A stretch of 50,140 nucleotides of DNA from Gemmatimonadales bacterium. GTDB lineage: Bacteria > Gemmatimonadota > Gemmatimonadetes > Longimicrobiales > Gaopeijiaceae. The stretch spans positions 1 through 50,140 of the forward strand of contig REBS01000105.1 in NCBI GenBank assembly GCA_007692605.1, written 5' to 3'. Shown here piece by piece: positions 35,577 to 44,326 of this stretch. The first letter of the stretch is position 1, and the number at the start of each line of letters is the position of its first letter. A program made the position numbers and the translations under genes. The notes under the pieces are model-generated. The model was not told the DNA's origin. It did no database searches and saw nothing but the letters and a program-made list of their open reading frames with translations.

Positions 35577-36743
35577 ATGCACTATCTGGACTATGCAGCC
35601 ACGTCCGCCATCCGCCCCGAAGCGGTTGCCGCGGCGGTCCATCACTTCCTGACCGATGTCGGCGCATCGCCGGGTCGTGGCGGGCATCAACGCTCGATCG
35701 AGTCGGGGCGAATCGCCTTTCGCTGCCGCCGTCGACTCGCCCGGGTCATGGGGCTGCCCGGCAGCCCCGGGCAGATCACCTTCATGCTCAACGCCACCCA
35801 CGCGTTGAACACGGCGATCCACGGTGTCACTCGTACGGGGGACGCGGTCGTGATCTCCCCGTTCGACCACAACGCCGTGCTCCGTCCGGTTCATGCGCTT
35901 ACCCGGACCCGCGATGTCGGGGTGCGGATGCTGGAGGCAGCGGGAGACGGCAGCTTCGACCTCGATGCCGCCGGCACCATGCTCGAAGGAGCCCGGCTCC
36001 TGGTGGTCAATGCGATCTCGAACGTCCTGGGCAGTCGGCTTCCTCTCGCGGAGCTCTCGAAGCTCGCCCGGGAGCGTGGGGTCCTGGTTCTGGTCGACGC
36101 GGCACAGTCTGCCGGGCACCTGACGGGGCATCCCGGAGACTGCGAGGTCGACCTCGTGGCCTTCACGGGCCACAAGGGCCTCCTCGGACCTCAGGGTACC
36201 GGAGGACTCTGGGTGCGCGAGGGCGTCGAGGTCGAACCTTTCTGCACCGGTGGCACCGGCGGAGATTCGGCACTCCGGGAGATGCCTCCCGTGTACCCGG
36301 ATCACCTGGAGGCGGGGACTCCGAACGCACCCGGCCTCGCCGGACTGCTGGCCGGGTGCGACTTCGTGCTCGAGCGCGGGATCGAGGCCCTGCACGCCGA
36401 GGAATGCCGCTTGAAGGCTCGGCTGAGAGAGGGGCTCGACTCTGTCCGGGGCGTGCGCGTGGTCTCGCCGCCGGATCCGAAGGGTGGGGCCGTCGTCACG
36501 GTCGTCGCCGACGCGCTCACTCCGTCGGAGCTCGCGGACGAACTGGAGAAGGGGTGGGACGTACTTTGCAGGCCGGGGCTGCACTGCGCCCCCGAAGCGC
36601 ACCGGCTCCTGGGGACGCTCGAGACTGGGGCGCTGCGGTTTTCGTTGGGTTGGGATTCGACCGACGCCGATGTGGATCGGGCCGTGGAGGGCGTCGACGC
36701 CATCCTCTCCCGCACCGTGGTCACGGCGCCCGGCCACGTTTGA
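35577..36743 (+). CDS. Cysteine desulfurase-family aminotransferase class V protein
   Basis: A protein of about 388 residues, fold-type I PLP enzyme of the SufS/NifS-like family. It opens MHYLDYAATSAIRPEAV; the PLP site is VLVDAAQSAG with the Schiff-base lysine K200 in FTGHKGLLGPQG; the candidate catalytic Cys is C337 in RPGLHCAPEAH, the pattern of the stand-alone desulfurase subgroup TIGR01977. It would release sulfur from cysteine (or a related substrate) as a persulfide. No suf or isc gene is near. ATG at 35577 is chosen over TTG at 35544 because the family begins there. It follows the B12 locus by about 200 bases; a link to it is not shown. Confidence 0.88.
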   Translation: MHYLDYAATSAIRPEAVAAAVHHFLTDVGASPGRGGHQRSIESGRIAFRCRRRLARVMGLPGSPGQITFMLNATHALNTAIHGVTRTGDAVVISPFDHNAVLRPVHALTRTRDVGVRMLEAAGDGSFDLDAAGTMLEGARLLVVNAISNVLGSRLPLAELSKLARERGVLVLVDAAQSAGHLTGHPGDCEVDLVAFTGHKGLLGPQGTGGLWVREGVEVEPFCTGGTGGDSALREMPPVYPDHLEAGTPNAPGLAGLLAGCDFVLERGIEALHAEECRLKARLREGLDSVRGVRVVSPPDPKGGAVVTVVADALTPSELADELEKGWDVLCRPGLHCAPEAHRLLGTLETGALRFSLGWDSTDADVDRAVEGVDAILSRTVVTAPGHV

Positions 36744-36776
36744 GACGGCTCCGGCCCGTGTCCGAACAACACCTCC

Positions 36777-36806
36777 TTGAACGATTCCCGTGGCCCGCGG
36801 TACAAC
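36777..36806 (+). promoter_or_regulatory. Candidate sigma-70-type promoter before thpR
   Basis: TTGAAC (36777-36782), an 18-base spacer and TACAAC (36801-36806), 75 bases upstream of the thpR start in a 137-base spacer. Both boxes are near consensus for a GC-rich genome. No downstream confirmation is visible. Confidence 0.4.
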
Positions 36807-36880
36807 CTTTTCCGGCTGCGTGCTCGAAGCGCAGGCTGATCGCCACCTCGAGTTCTCTCTCCTTCTCGCCAACGAGTTGA

Positions 36881-37459
36881 ATGCGCCTCTTCATCGCCCT
36901 GAATATTCCGGATTCCGAACGTGATCGGATCCATGAAGCGGCCCAACCCCTGAGGGAGGCGGCGTTCCCGGTTCGGTGGCTTGACCCCGAGAACTTTCAC
37001 CTCACCCTGAAATTCCTCGGGAATCTCGACCCCGATCGCCTTCCGATCATCGAGAAGGTGGTGAAACGGGTGGCCGACGCGACCCGCGCCTTTCCCCTGG
37101 TCATCGAGGGCTTCGGCGCCTTCCCGACCATTCGACGCCCGGAGGTTCTCTGGGTCGGCGCGGAGCCATCGCCAGCGCTGCGGTGCCTCAAGCAGGATCT
37201 GGAGTGGGGGCTGGCTTCCCACGGGTTCGGGCGGGAGACTCGTGCCTTTCATCCGCATCTGACCGTGGGGCGGTCCAGCGTCGACGAGGGGGCCGGCGCC
37301 TTCCGGGGACTCGACGAGTTGGCCGCCGGGATCGAGTATTCGGGGACGGTCGAGGTGCGGACGGTGGACATCATGCGCTCCCACCTCTCGAGGGAAGGGG
37401 CACGGTATACCACGCTGGCCCGGGTTCCCCTGCTCTCCGATCCCTCCGGGGACGAATGA
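36881..37459 (+). CDS. thpR: RNA 2',3'-cyclic phosphodiesterase
   Basis: A 192-residue member of the 2H phosphoesterase superfamily (LigT/ThpR). It opens MRLFIALNIPD, and the two catalytic H-x-T motifs are HLTLKFLG (H40) and HLTVGR (H126). These enzymes open 2',3'-cyclic phosphates on RNA ends to 2'-phosphates. Length and spacing fit the family. ATG at 36881 is the natural start. The next gene begins 49 bases after it. Confidence 0.92.
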   Translation: MRLFIALNIPDSERDRIHEAAQPLREAAFPVRWLDPENFHLTLKFLGNLDPDRLPIIEKVVKRVADATRAFPLVIEGFGAFPTIRRPEVLWVGAEPSPALRCLKQDLEWGLASHGFGRETRAFHPHLTVGRSSVDEGAGAFRGLDELAAGIEYSGTVEVRTVDIMRSHLSREGARYTTLARVPLLSDPSGDE

Positions 37460-37508
37460 CCGGAACTCCCGATCGGCCGGCCGAACCCCCGGATTCCCGG
37501 GCCGGGCC

Positions 37509-38141
37509 GTGAACGGATGCGCGCGGGGATGTCTCCCCCTGACCGTCTTCGTGCTTGCCGCGGCGACCGTGTTCTGGTTCTGGGGTGACCAGATCACCCG
37601 CTTCGCCCGGGAGTACCGCGAGCCGCCGGAGGCTGCCGAGCCGAGCCCGGACCTCGCAGTCGGGGCGATCGAGAAATTCGATGTCTTCATGGCCGCCGAT
37701 GAAGGAGAGGTCTCGTTCTCTGCTCCGGAGCTCGAAAGTGTACTCCGTTTCGGGTCTCCGAACCGATTTCCGGCGGGTGTGGCCGACCCGTCGGTGAGCA
37801 TTCGCGACGGTGAGGTCACCCTGGGGGTCAGGGTGGCTCGGGAACTGATCCCACGACTTCCGGACCTCGAGGGTGTCCGACAGATTCTTCCGGACACGGT
37901 CCCGGTCCACCTGCGGGGGCGGGTCATCGGAATCGACGGGGGGGATGCGGGATTCGTGGTCAATCGTCTGGAGGCGGCTTCGATCCCCATTCCTTCGCGA
38001 TTCATCCCCCCGATCGTCGACATTCTGAATCCTGAAGCGGCCGGCGACCTGCCTCCCGAGATCATCCGGATCACCCTGCCCGACGGAGTTCGTTCGGTCC
38101 GGGTTCAGGGAGAGTTGCTCTGGCTCACGCGCGGGCACTGA
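37509..38141 (+). CDS. Membrane-anchored protein of unknown function
   Basis: A 210-residue protein starting at GTG 37509. One hydrophobic helix near the N-terminus (LPLTVFVLAAATVFWFWG) is probably an uncleaved anchor, with the rest outside the cytoplasm. The body has mixed alpha/beta character, with DVFMAADEGEVSFSAPELES, VTLGVRVARELIPRLPDLEG and a final strand VRSVRVQGELLWLTRGH. The phrase 'h.s.aEl.svlr..' and the late strands vaguely recall lipid-binding LmeA/DUF2993-type proteins, but this is only an impression. It sits between thpR and the sigma-54 regulator on the same strand with short gaps. Confidence 0.65.
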   Translation: MNGCARGCLPLTVFVLAAATVFWFWGDQITRFAREYREPPEAAEPSPDLAVGAIEKFDVFMAADEGEVSFSAPELESVLRFGSPNRFPAGVADPSVSIRDGEVTLGVRVARELIPRLPDLEGVRQILPDTVPVHLRGRVIGIDGGDAGFVVNRLEAASIPIPSRFIPPIVDILNPEAAGDLPPEIIRITLPDGVRSVRVQGELLWLTRGH

Positions 38142-38180
38142 TCACCCGCCCCTCCCCCATCCTGCCGACCCTTCCGAGAT

Positions 38181-39542
38181 ATGGCCCACCTGCTGATCGT
38201 CGATGATGAAGCCTCCATTCGCGGGATTCTGCGGCAGCTCTTCGAGTATGAGGGGCACGAGGTCACCGTGGCGTCGTCGGGAGAGGATGCCCTTTCCGCG
38301 ATCCGCAAGGCCCCCCCCGACGCAATCTTCCTCGATGTGAAGATGGAGGGGATGGACGGGCTCGAAACCCTGGCCGCGATCAAGGAAGAGCATCCCTCGC
38401 TGCAGGTCGTCATGATCTCGGGGCACGGTACGATCGATACCGCCGTCGAGGCGACGCGCAGGGGGGCCTTCGACTTCCTCGAGAAACCGCTCGATACCGA
38501 CCGGCTCCTCGTGACCCTCCGCAACGTGCTCGAACGAAAGGGATTGTCGGAGTCCGTCGAAGCACTCAGGACCGAGGTCGAGACGGCGCATGAAATTGTC
38601 GGAGAGTCCTTCCAGATCCGACAGGTCCTCGAGCGCGTGGAGCGTGTGGCGCCCACCGATGCGAGGGTGCTGATCACCGGTGAAAACGGGACGGGAAAGG
38701 AGCTCGTCGCGCGGGCGATTCACCGGAACTCGCGCCGGGTGGAGGCCCCCTTCATCGAGGTGAACTGTGCGGCAATCCCCTCGGAGCTGATCGAGTCGGA
38801 ACTCTTCGGACATATGAAAGGGTCCTTCACGGGCGCGGTCCAGGACCGCCCGGGTACCTTCGAACGTGCGCACCTCGGCACCCTCTTTCTCGACGAGGTG
38901 GGCGACATGTCGCTTTCGGCCCAGGCGAAGGTCCTTCGTGCGCTCGAGGAGGGCACGGTGACGCGGGTCGGGGGCCAGGAGGTGCGGACGGTCGATGTGA
39001 GGGTGATCGCGGCCACGAACAAGGAGCTGGAAACGGAGATCGAAGCGGGCCGGTTCCGCGAAGACCTCTTCTATCGCCTGAACGTGGTTCCGATCGTGGT
39101 TCCCCCCCTGAGGGAACGCAGGGAGGACATTCCCCTGCTGGTCGAACACTTCGTATCCACGATGGCTCGGAAGGACGGGCTTCCCCGTCGTGAGTTCAGC
39201 TCCGAGGCCATGAGCCGGCTCGAGGAGCTGGAGTGGCCCGGAAATGTCAGGGAACTGCGGAACACCGTGGAGCGCCTCCTGATCCTCTCGTCCGGCGATC
39301 GGGTGGAACTCACCGATGTGGAGCTTCTGGTCGGAGGCCCGCAGGGTGGGGCCGGGCTCAGCACCCAGCTCCTCGAAGCGTCGTCGTTCTCGGAATTCAG
39401 GGACCAGGCCGAGCGTGCCTTCCTGCTGCGCAAGCTGAGGGAGCATGACTGGAACGTATCGGAGACGGCGCGTGTTCTCGAAATGCCCCGTTCGAACCTC
39501 TACAAGAAGATGGACCGGTATGACCTGAAGCGTGAGGGGTGA
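38181..39542 (+). CDS. NtrX-like sigma-54-dependent response regulator
   Basis: A 453-residue regulator with three domains. The receiver (1-120) has acidic pair D8-D9 and phospho-acceptor D52. The AAA+ domain has Walker A GENGTGKE (from G167), the sigma-54 contact loop GSFTGA (from G214; the usual form is GAFTGA) and Walker B TLFLDEVGDM. The C-terminal Fis-type helix-turn-helix contains VSETARVLEMPRSNLYKKM, which is the NtrX type. It would activate sigma-54 promoters after phosphorylation. No kinase gene is adjacent; the NtrY-like kinase at 7814-11875 is the only histidine kinase in the window. Confidence 0.95.
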   Translation: MAHLLIVDDEASIRGILRQLFEYEGHEVTVASSGEDALSAIRKAPPDAIFLDVKMEGMDGLETLAAIKEEHPSLQVVMISGHGTIDTAVEATRRGAFDFLEKPLDTDRLLVTLRNVLERKGLSESVEALRTEVETAHEIVGESFQIRQVLERVERVAPTDARVLITGENGTGKELVARAIHRNSRRVEAPFIEVNCAAIPSELIESELFGHMKGSFTGAVQDRPGTFERAHLGTLFLDEVGDMSLSAQAKVLRALEEGTVTRVGGQEVRTVDVRVIAATNKELETEIEAGRFREDLFYRLNVVPIVVPPLRERREDIPLLVEHFVSTMARKDGLPRREFSSEAMSRLEELEWPGNVRELRNTVERLLILSSGDRVELTDVELLVGGPQGGAGLSTQLLEASSFSEFRDQAERAFLLRKLREHDWNVSETARVLEMPRSNLYKKMDRYDLKREG

Positions 39543-39766
39543 ATCCGTGCCCCTCGATCCCCTCCGGAGCTCCGGTGTCTCCGGGGGAACGGGGACCCTT
39601 CGAACTGGGTAGCCCTACGAGGGTAATCACCTCTTGAGACGACGGGCTCTGCCCCTCGCTCCCATCGGGGTTTCCATTCAGCAGCGAGGCCGCGAATCGA
39701 CGTTCCGTCCGGGTGGCCGGTCCGGAGCGAGACGGTGGATTCGCGAGCCGGTGACGGCGGAGCGCC

Positions 39767-40516
39767 ATGACTTCCACCCCAGCTTCAGGCCCGGACTCCC
39801 CCCCTCCGGAGGACGATCGAGTGGCGCGCAGGAATTCCACACGCTTCCTGCTGGAGGCCGCCCGCTCGGTTCTCCTGACCCTCCTGGTCTTCCTCGTCCT
39901 TCGAGCGGTCGTCGTCGAGGCCTTCAAGATCCCCACGTCGTCGATGGAGGGGACGCTGCTGGCCGGTGACTTTCTGCTTGTGAACAAGGCGGTCTACGGG
40001 GCGGATATCCCCGGACTGGGGGTGTCCTTTCCTGCGCTCGTCGAGCCCTCGCTCGGAGAGGTGATCGTATTCCATCCCCCTCACGAACCCGAGAAGCACT
40101 ATGTGAAGCGCCTCGTGGGGATGCCCGGGGACACGCTGCAGATGAAGGGGAAGCGGCTCATTCGCAACGGAATCGAACTCGAGGAGCCCTACGCCCGCCA
40201 CATCGACACCAGTGGCGATGCGGTGCACCCGGGGATGGCATGGCAGAGGCCGTTTCTCGAAGGAGGAGAGCGACCCGGGCGGTATCGGCCCTCTCGCGAC
40301 AACTGGGGCCCCCTGGTCGTGCCGCCCGAGCGATATTTCGTACTCGGAGACAACCGGGACAACTCCGAGGACTCCCGCTACTGGGGCTTCGTCGAACGGG
40401 AATCGATCAAGGGACGTCCGTGGATCGTCTACTACTCCTCGGAGATGATCGGCTCCGTGGGACTGCCTCTCCCCCGCGACGTTCGATGGAGCCGGATCGG
40501 GGGCAGGGTACAATGA
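39767..40516 (+). CDS. lepB: Signal peptidase I
   Basis: A 249-residue type I signal peptidase, which cleaves Sec and Tat signal peptides at the outer face of the inner membrane. One membrane helix (LLTLLVFLVLRAVVVEAF) precedes IPTSSMEGTL with the nucleophile S59; the general base is K114 in YVKRLVGMPGD; the C-terminal box GDNRDNSEDSRYWGFV is intact. The first 23 residues are disordered-looking. A 224-base spacer precedes it without recognised features beyond a short palindrome (ccggagctccgg, 39564-39575). Its stop overlaps the start of the sigma factor gene (ATGA). Confidence 0.95.
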   Translation: MTSTPASGPDSPPPEDDRVARRNSTRFLLEAARSVLLTLLVFLVLRAVVVEAFKIPTSSMEGTLLAGDFLLVNKAVYGADIPGLGVSFPALVEPSLGEVIVFHPPHEPEKHYVKRLVGMPGDTLQMKGKRLIRNGIELEEPYARHIDTSGDAVHPGMAWQRPFLEGGERPGRYRPSRDNWGPLVVPPERYFVLGDNRDNSEDSRYWGFVERESIKGRPWIVYYSSEMIGSVGLPLPRDVRWSRIGGRVQ

Positions 40517-41364
40517 CTTCGCGGGGTCCTGCGCCACGGCCCGAGGGGGCGCTCGATCGATACCTCGAGGAGATCAGCCGGTACCCGCTCATCACCCGCG
40601 AGGAAGAGGCCGAACTGGCCCGCAGGATTCGGCTGGGCGACCAGGAGGCCCTGGACCAGCTGGTCCGGTCCAACCTTCGGTTCGTGGTTTCGATCGCCAA
40701 GCGGTACCAGGGTCAGGGGGTGATGATGGCCGACCTGATCAACGAGGGAAACCTCGGGCTGATTCGAGCCACCCACAAGTTCGACGAAACCCGGGGCATA
40801 AAGTTCATTTCCTACGCGGTCTGGTGGATCCGACAGGCCATTCTGCAGGCGCTCGCGGAGCAGAGCCGCATTGTCCGCATCCCCCTGAATCGGGCCGGTG
40901 CGCTGAATCGGATCGGGAGGAGCTCCAAGGCGCTTCTCCAGGAGCTCGGCCGAGAGCCGACCCCCCGTGAGATCGCCGCGGATCTGGACATCCCGATCGA
41001 GGAGGTTCGCAGCGGACTTCAGGTGTCGAGGGCCTCGGTCTCACTCGATGTCCCCACGCTTCGCGGCGATGAAAAGCCCCTGCTCGACTATCTTCCGGAC
41101 GAGCTTGCCCTGGATCCCGAAGATGAGGCCTTCGATCAGGCGTTGCGGGAAGTCGTAGAGGACGCGCTGGGGTCCCTCGATGAACGGGAGGCCAAGGTGC
41201 TCCGCCTCTATTTCGGGCTCGACGACCAGGACCCCATGACGCTCGAGGAGATCGGGTCGATCCTCGATGTGACCCGGGAGCGGGTCCGACAGATCAAGGA
41301 GAAAGGTCTCACGCGACTCCGCCACGCCTCCCGATACCGTTTTCTCGAAAGCTTCACCGGTTGA
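40513..41364 (+). CDS. RNA polymerase sigma factor, sigma-70 family (RpoD/SigA-like, short)
   Basis: A 283-residue sigma factor. Region 1.2 (LDRYLEEISRYPLITREEEA), region 2 (NLRFVVSIAKRYQGQG, DLINEGNLGLIRA and KFISYAVWWIRQAI), region 3 (REIAADLDIPIEEV) and region 4 with helix-turn-helix (TLEEIGSILDVTRERVRQIKEK) are all present. There is no region 1.1. ATG at 40513 overlaps the lepB stop by four bases; the frame is open further upstream inside lepB but that part is a shadow. It could be the housekeeping factor, as short RpoD/SigA proteins serve that role in several phyla, or a group-2 factor. Confidence 0.93.
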   Translation: MTSRGPAPRPEGALDRYLEEISRYPLITREEEAELARRIRLGDQEALDQLVRSNLRFVVSIAKRYQGQGVMMADLINEGNLGLIRATHKFDETRGIKFISYAVWWIRQAILQALAEQSRIVRIPLNRAGALNRIGRSSKALLQELGREPTPREIAADLDIPIEEVRSGLQVSRASVSLDVPTLRGDEKPLLDYLPDELALDPEDEAFDQALREVVEDALGSLDEREAKVLRLYFGLDDQDPMTLEEIGSILDVTRERVRQIKEKGLTRLRHASRYRFLESFTG

Positions 41365-41454
41365 GTCGCAACGCGGAACGCCACGGTTCGCAGGGAAGCC
41401 TTCGATCCGAAGCGGGCGCGCGTGCCGACTCGATTCCCGGATGCGATCCAGCCG

Positions 41455-41483
41455 TTGACAAGGGACCGCTCCGGGGGTACCAT
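41455..41483 (+). promoter_or_regulatory. Sigma-70-type promoter of the rplM-rpsI ribosomal operon
   Basis: A perfect TTGACA (41455-41460), exactly 17 bases, then TACCAT (41478-41483), 38 bases upstream of the rplM start codon. This is the best-matching promoter in the window and fits a highly expressed ribosomal protein operon. Confidence 0.75.
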
Positions 41484-41521
41484 TTAAAGCTCTGTTTACT
41501 TGCGGTGCACCCAGTGAGATC

Positions 41522-41950
41522 ATGAAGACATATACACCGAAAGCCAATGAAATCGAGACCCGCTGGTGGGTGGTCGATGCGGCAGGAAAGCCGCTCGGTC
41601 GCGTCGCCACCGAGGTCGCCCGTGTGCTTCGAGGGAAGCACAAGCCGATCTACACCCCGCATCTGGATACCGGCGACCACGTCGTGGTACTCAATGCGTC
41701 ACAGGTCATGCTGACCGGGAACAAGGCCGATCAGAAGACCTACTTCCGGCACTCCGGCTACATGGGGGGAGAGCAGCACATTCCCTTCAGGAGAATGATC
41801 CAGACACACCCTGAGCGGGTGATCGAGTTGGCCGTCAAGGGAATGCTTCCCAAGAACGCCCTCGGTCGGAAGATCCGCAGCAAGCTCAAGGTCTACCCCG
41901 GTTCGGAGCATCCGCACCAGGGTCAGCAGCCTGAGCCCCTCGAGATCTGA
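41522..41950 (+). CDS. rplM: Ribosomal protein L13 (uL13)
   Basis: 142 residues, the normal length. Family runs: [49 protein letters not shown] and [19 protein letters not shown]. It is an early-assembling protein of the 50S subunit. It is the first gene after the strong promoter and is followed by rpsI at 29 bases, the standard pair. Confidence 0.98.
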   Translation: MKTYTPKANEIETRWWVVDAAGKPLGRVATEVARVLRGKHKPIYTPHLDTGDHVVVLNASQVMLTGNKADQKTYFRHSGYMGGEQHIPFRRMIQTHPERVIELAVKGMLPKNALGRKIRSKLKVYPGSEHPHQGQQPEPLEI

Positions 41951-41979
41951 AACCCGTCGCAACCGGAGTCACCGAGACC

Positions 41980-42381
41980 ATGGCCCAGAAGACCGTAGAG
42001 CAGATCCACGCCGTCGGGCGTCGCAAGAACGCGACCGCCCGAGTCATTCTCCGTCCGGGGAGTGGCGAGTGGTCGATCAATGACCGCACCATCCAGGACT
42101 TCTTCCCGCGCCTGCTTCATCGGAAGCGGGCGGAAGAGGCACTGAAGGTATCCGAGCTCGACGGCCAGTTCGATGTCGTCGCCCGGGTGCGAGGCGGGGG
42201 CGTGACCGGCCAGGCGGACGCAATCCGGCTGGCTCTCGCCCGAGCCATTCTGAAGACAGACGAAGAGTTTCGCCCCGTTCTCCGAAAGTCCGGACTTCTG
42301 ACCCGAGATTCCAGAAAGGTCGAGAGGAAGAAGCCCGGACGTCCGAAAGCCCGGAAGCGTTTCCAGTTCAGCAAGCGTTAA
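41980..42381 (+). CDS. rpsI: Ribosomal protein S9 (uS9)
   Basis: 133 residues. The opening AVGRRKNATARVILRPGSGE, the centre VRGGGVTGQADAIRLALARA and the basic tail KKPGRPKARKRFQFSKR are typical; the tail reaches the P-site tRNA. ATG at 41980. rpsB follows after 22 bases, so rplM, rpsI and rpsB probably share one transcript. Confidence 0.98.
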   Translation: MAQKTVEQIHAVGRRKNATARVILRPGSGEWSINDRTIQDFFPRLLHRKRAEEALKVSELDGQFDVVARVRGGGVTGQADAIRLALARAILKTDEEFRPVLRKSGLLTRDSRKVERKKPGRPKARKRFQFSKR

Positions 42382-42403
42382 TCGCGATTCGCGAGAGGAA
42401 CGA

Positions 42404-43483
42404 GTGAATATGGAGGAGCAGCAAGAGTTCGAGCAGGTCGGCCTGAATCATCTCCTGGAGGCTGGAGTTCACTTCGGCCACCAGACCCGTCGCTGGAACC
42501 CGAAGATGCGCAAGTACATCTTCACGGAGCGCAACGGGATCCACATCATCGATCTGCGCAAGACGCTGGACCGTCTGCGTGCGGCCGAGACCGTGGCGAA
42601 GAAGGTGGTTCTCAAGGGGGAGCGAGTTCTCTTCGTCTGCACCAAGCCCCAGCTCAGGGGAATCATCGAGGAGGAGGCCGACCGTTGCGGCGCCTTTTAC
42701 GTGACGGAGCGCTGGCTCGGTGGGATGCTCACCAACTATCAGACGATTCGTCAGCAGATTCGACGCCTGAAGGAGTTGGAGCGCGGTCAGGAGGAGAATG
42801 CCTTCGAGTTCTACACCAAGAAGGAGCAGCTCCTCATCGATCGCGAGCGGGCGAAGTTGAGCAAATACTTCTCGGGTGTGAAGGACATGGGACGCCTTCC
42901 CGGCGCCATGTTCGTGGTCGATGCCAAGCGCGAGGTCATCGCGGTCAAGGAAGCGAACCGACTGGGGATTCCGGTGATCGCGATCACCGATACCAACGCG
43001 GATCCTGACCGGATCGACTATCCGATCCCCGGCAACGACGACGCCATCCGTTCCGTGAGCCTGATCTCCGGAGCGATCGGCGACGCGATTCTCTCGGCTC
43101 GCCGGGAGGTTCCCGAGGAAGACCGGAAGCGTCAGGTCGAGGCCGAGGCGACGACGTACTCGACCGAGACCGGCGAGAAGTCGGCGGCGAGCGACGACGT
43201 GGCCAAGCGGAGACTCCGTCGTCGACGGAAGCCGAGGCCCGAGATCATCGCCAGCATCAAGAAGGGCGCCGACGCTGGAGAGGCCGAGGAGCAGGATGCC
43301 GAACCCAAGTCCTCCGAGGACGACGCTCCGCCAGCGGCCGCGGCTTCCGATGAAGCAACCGAAAAGGTGAAGGCGAAGGCCGAGACCGCCGACGCCGCGA
43401 CCGACAAGGCCGAGACGGCGCCCGATGAAGGGGTCGCCACCGACGAGAAGAAGCAGGACGAGGAAGCGGCCGAAAAGGCCTGA
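42404..43483 (+). CDS. rpsB: Ribosomal protein S2 (uS2) with a long charged C-terminal tail
   Basis: A 359-residue S2, against about 230-260 in most bacteria. The conserved body runs to about residue 235 (LLEAGVHFGHQTRRWNPKM, FVCTKPQLRG, YVTERWLGGMLTN, GRLPGAMFVVDAKRE and SGAIGDAIL). Beyond it lie a basic patch (KRRLRRRRKPRPE, near 267-279) and about 70 residues rich in Ala, Glu, Asp and Lys. The tail looks disordered. GTG at 42404 has AGAGGA close upstream; ATG at 42410 is two codons on. It is followed by a strong terminator before tsf. Confidence 0.97.
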   Translation: MNMEEQQEFEQVGLNHLLEAGVHFGHQTRRWNPKMRKYIFTERNGIHIIDLRKTLDRLRAAETVAKKVVLKGERVLFVCTKPQLRGIIEEEADRCGAFYVTERWLGGMLTNYQTIRQQIRRLKELERGQEENAFEFYTKKEQLLIDRERAKLSKYFSGVKDMGRLPGAMFVVDAKREVIAVKEANRLGIPVIAITDTNADPDRIDYPIPGNDDAIRSVSLISGAIGDAILSARREVPEEDRKRQVEAEATTYSTETGEKSAASDDVAKRRLRRRRKPRPEIIASIKKGADAGEAEEQDAEPKSSEDDAPPAAAASDEATEKVKAKAETADAATDKAETAPDEGVATDEKKQDEEAAEKA

Positions 43484-43551
43484 GGCGGCCGACGGGTTTC
43501 CATGTGCCCTTCTTACAACTCGGACGGCGCGCATGGCTCCGGCTGGGTGAC

Positions 43552-43619
43552 GGGCGGCAGCCGAAGAGCGGTCGGGACCGGAAGTGCGGGTCCCGACCGC
43601 TCCCGGTTCCGCCCTTTTT
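43552..43619 (+). terminator. Strong intrinsic terminator or attenuator between rpsB and tsf
   Basis: A perfect 14-bp stem, gagcggtcgggacc (43566-43579) with ggtcccgaccgctc (43589-43602), has a 9-base loop. An outer stem gggcgg/ccgccc extends it, and five T follow at 43615-43619. It would end most rplM-rpsI-rpsB transcripts and let tsf be made at a different level. Confidence 0.88.
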
Positions 43620-43660
43620 CGTGAATCACGACCATCTGAACGATTGAGGCTCGAAGCACA

Positions 43661-44260
43661 ATGAGCGTGAGCGCAAAAGAGGTAAAGGCACTCAGGGATC
43701 GCACGGGAGCGGGAATGCTGGACTGCAAGCGCGCCCTCGAGGAGACCGGCGGTGACATCGAGGCGGCCATCGACCTGCTCCGAAGCCGGGGCGAGGCCAA
43801 GGCGGCCAAACGTTCGGAACGTGCGGCCAACGAGGGGACGGTCGGGAGCTACGTGCACCATGGGGGCCGGATCGCGGTGCTCGTGGAGCTGAACTGTGAG
43901 ACCGACTTCGTGGCGAACACGGACGAGTTCCAGGGATTGGCCCGCGACCTCGCGATGCACGTCGCGGCCGCCCGGCCCCTGGCGGTCTCCGAGACGGACA
44001 TCCCCTCGGATGTGGTCGAGAGGGAGCGGCAGGTCTACCTGGACCAGGTCCGCAATGAGGGGAAGCCCGAGAACATCCAGGAAAAGATCGTCGAAGGGAA
44101 GCTGCGGAAGTACTTCGAGGAGATGACCCTGATGAAGCAGCCCTTCGTGAAGAATCCCGACCAGACGATCGAGGAGTTGATCACTCAGGTCGCGGCCAAG
44201 ACCGGAGAGAAGATCCAGGTCGCGCGGTTCGCGCGGTTCGAGGTCGGGGAAGAGGGCTGA
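43661..44260 (+). CDS. tsf: Translation elongation factor Ts, short form
   Basis: 199 residues, the nucleotide exchange factor for EF-Tu. The N-terminal UBA-like domain has VKALRDRTGAGMLDCKRAL; the core has the key contact motif ELNCETDFVANTDEF; the end has IQEKIVEGKLRKYFEEM and a single core subdomain. E. coli EF-Ts has about 283 residues; this short form is like that of Thermus, which works as a dimer. ATG at 43661, after the terminator hairpin. Confidence 0.97.
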   Translation: MSVSAKEVKALRDRTGAGMLDCKRALEETGGDIEAAIDLLRSRGEAKAAKRSERAANEGTVGSYVHHGGRIAVLVELNCETDFVANTDEFQGLARDLAMHVAAARPLAVSETDIPSDVVERERQVYLDQVRNEGKPENIQEKIVEGKLRKYFEEMTLMKQPFVKNPDQTIEELITQVAAKTGEKIQVARFARFEVGEEG

Positions 44261-44326
44261 CGGAGTGCCCCCTGTCGCTGTCGCCGGCACCGGAGATCGT
44301 TCATCCACCCCCAGCCACCGACGCTG

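Noticed and set aside
40240..40512. N-terminal extension of the sigma factor into lepB
   Set aside because: The family begins at ATG 40513; the upstream frame is an out-of-frame copy of lepB codons.
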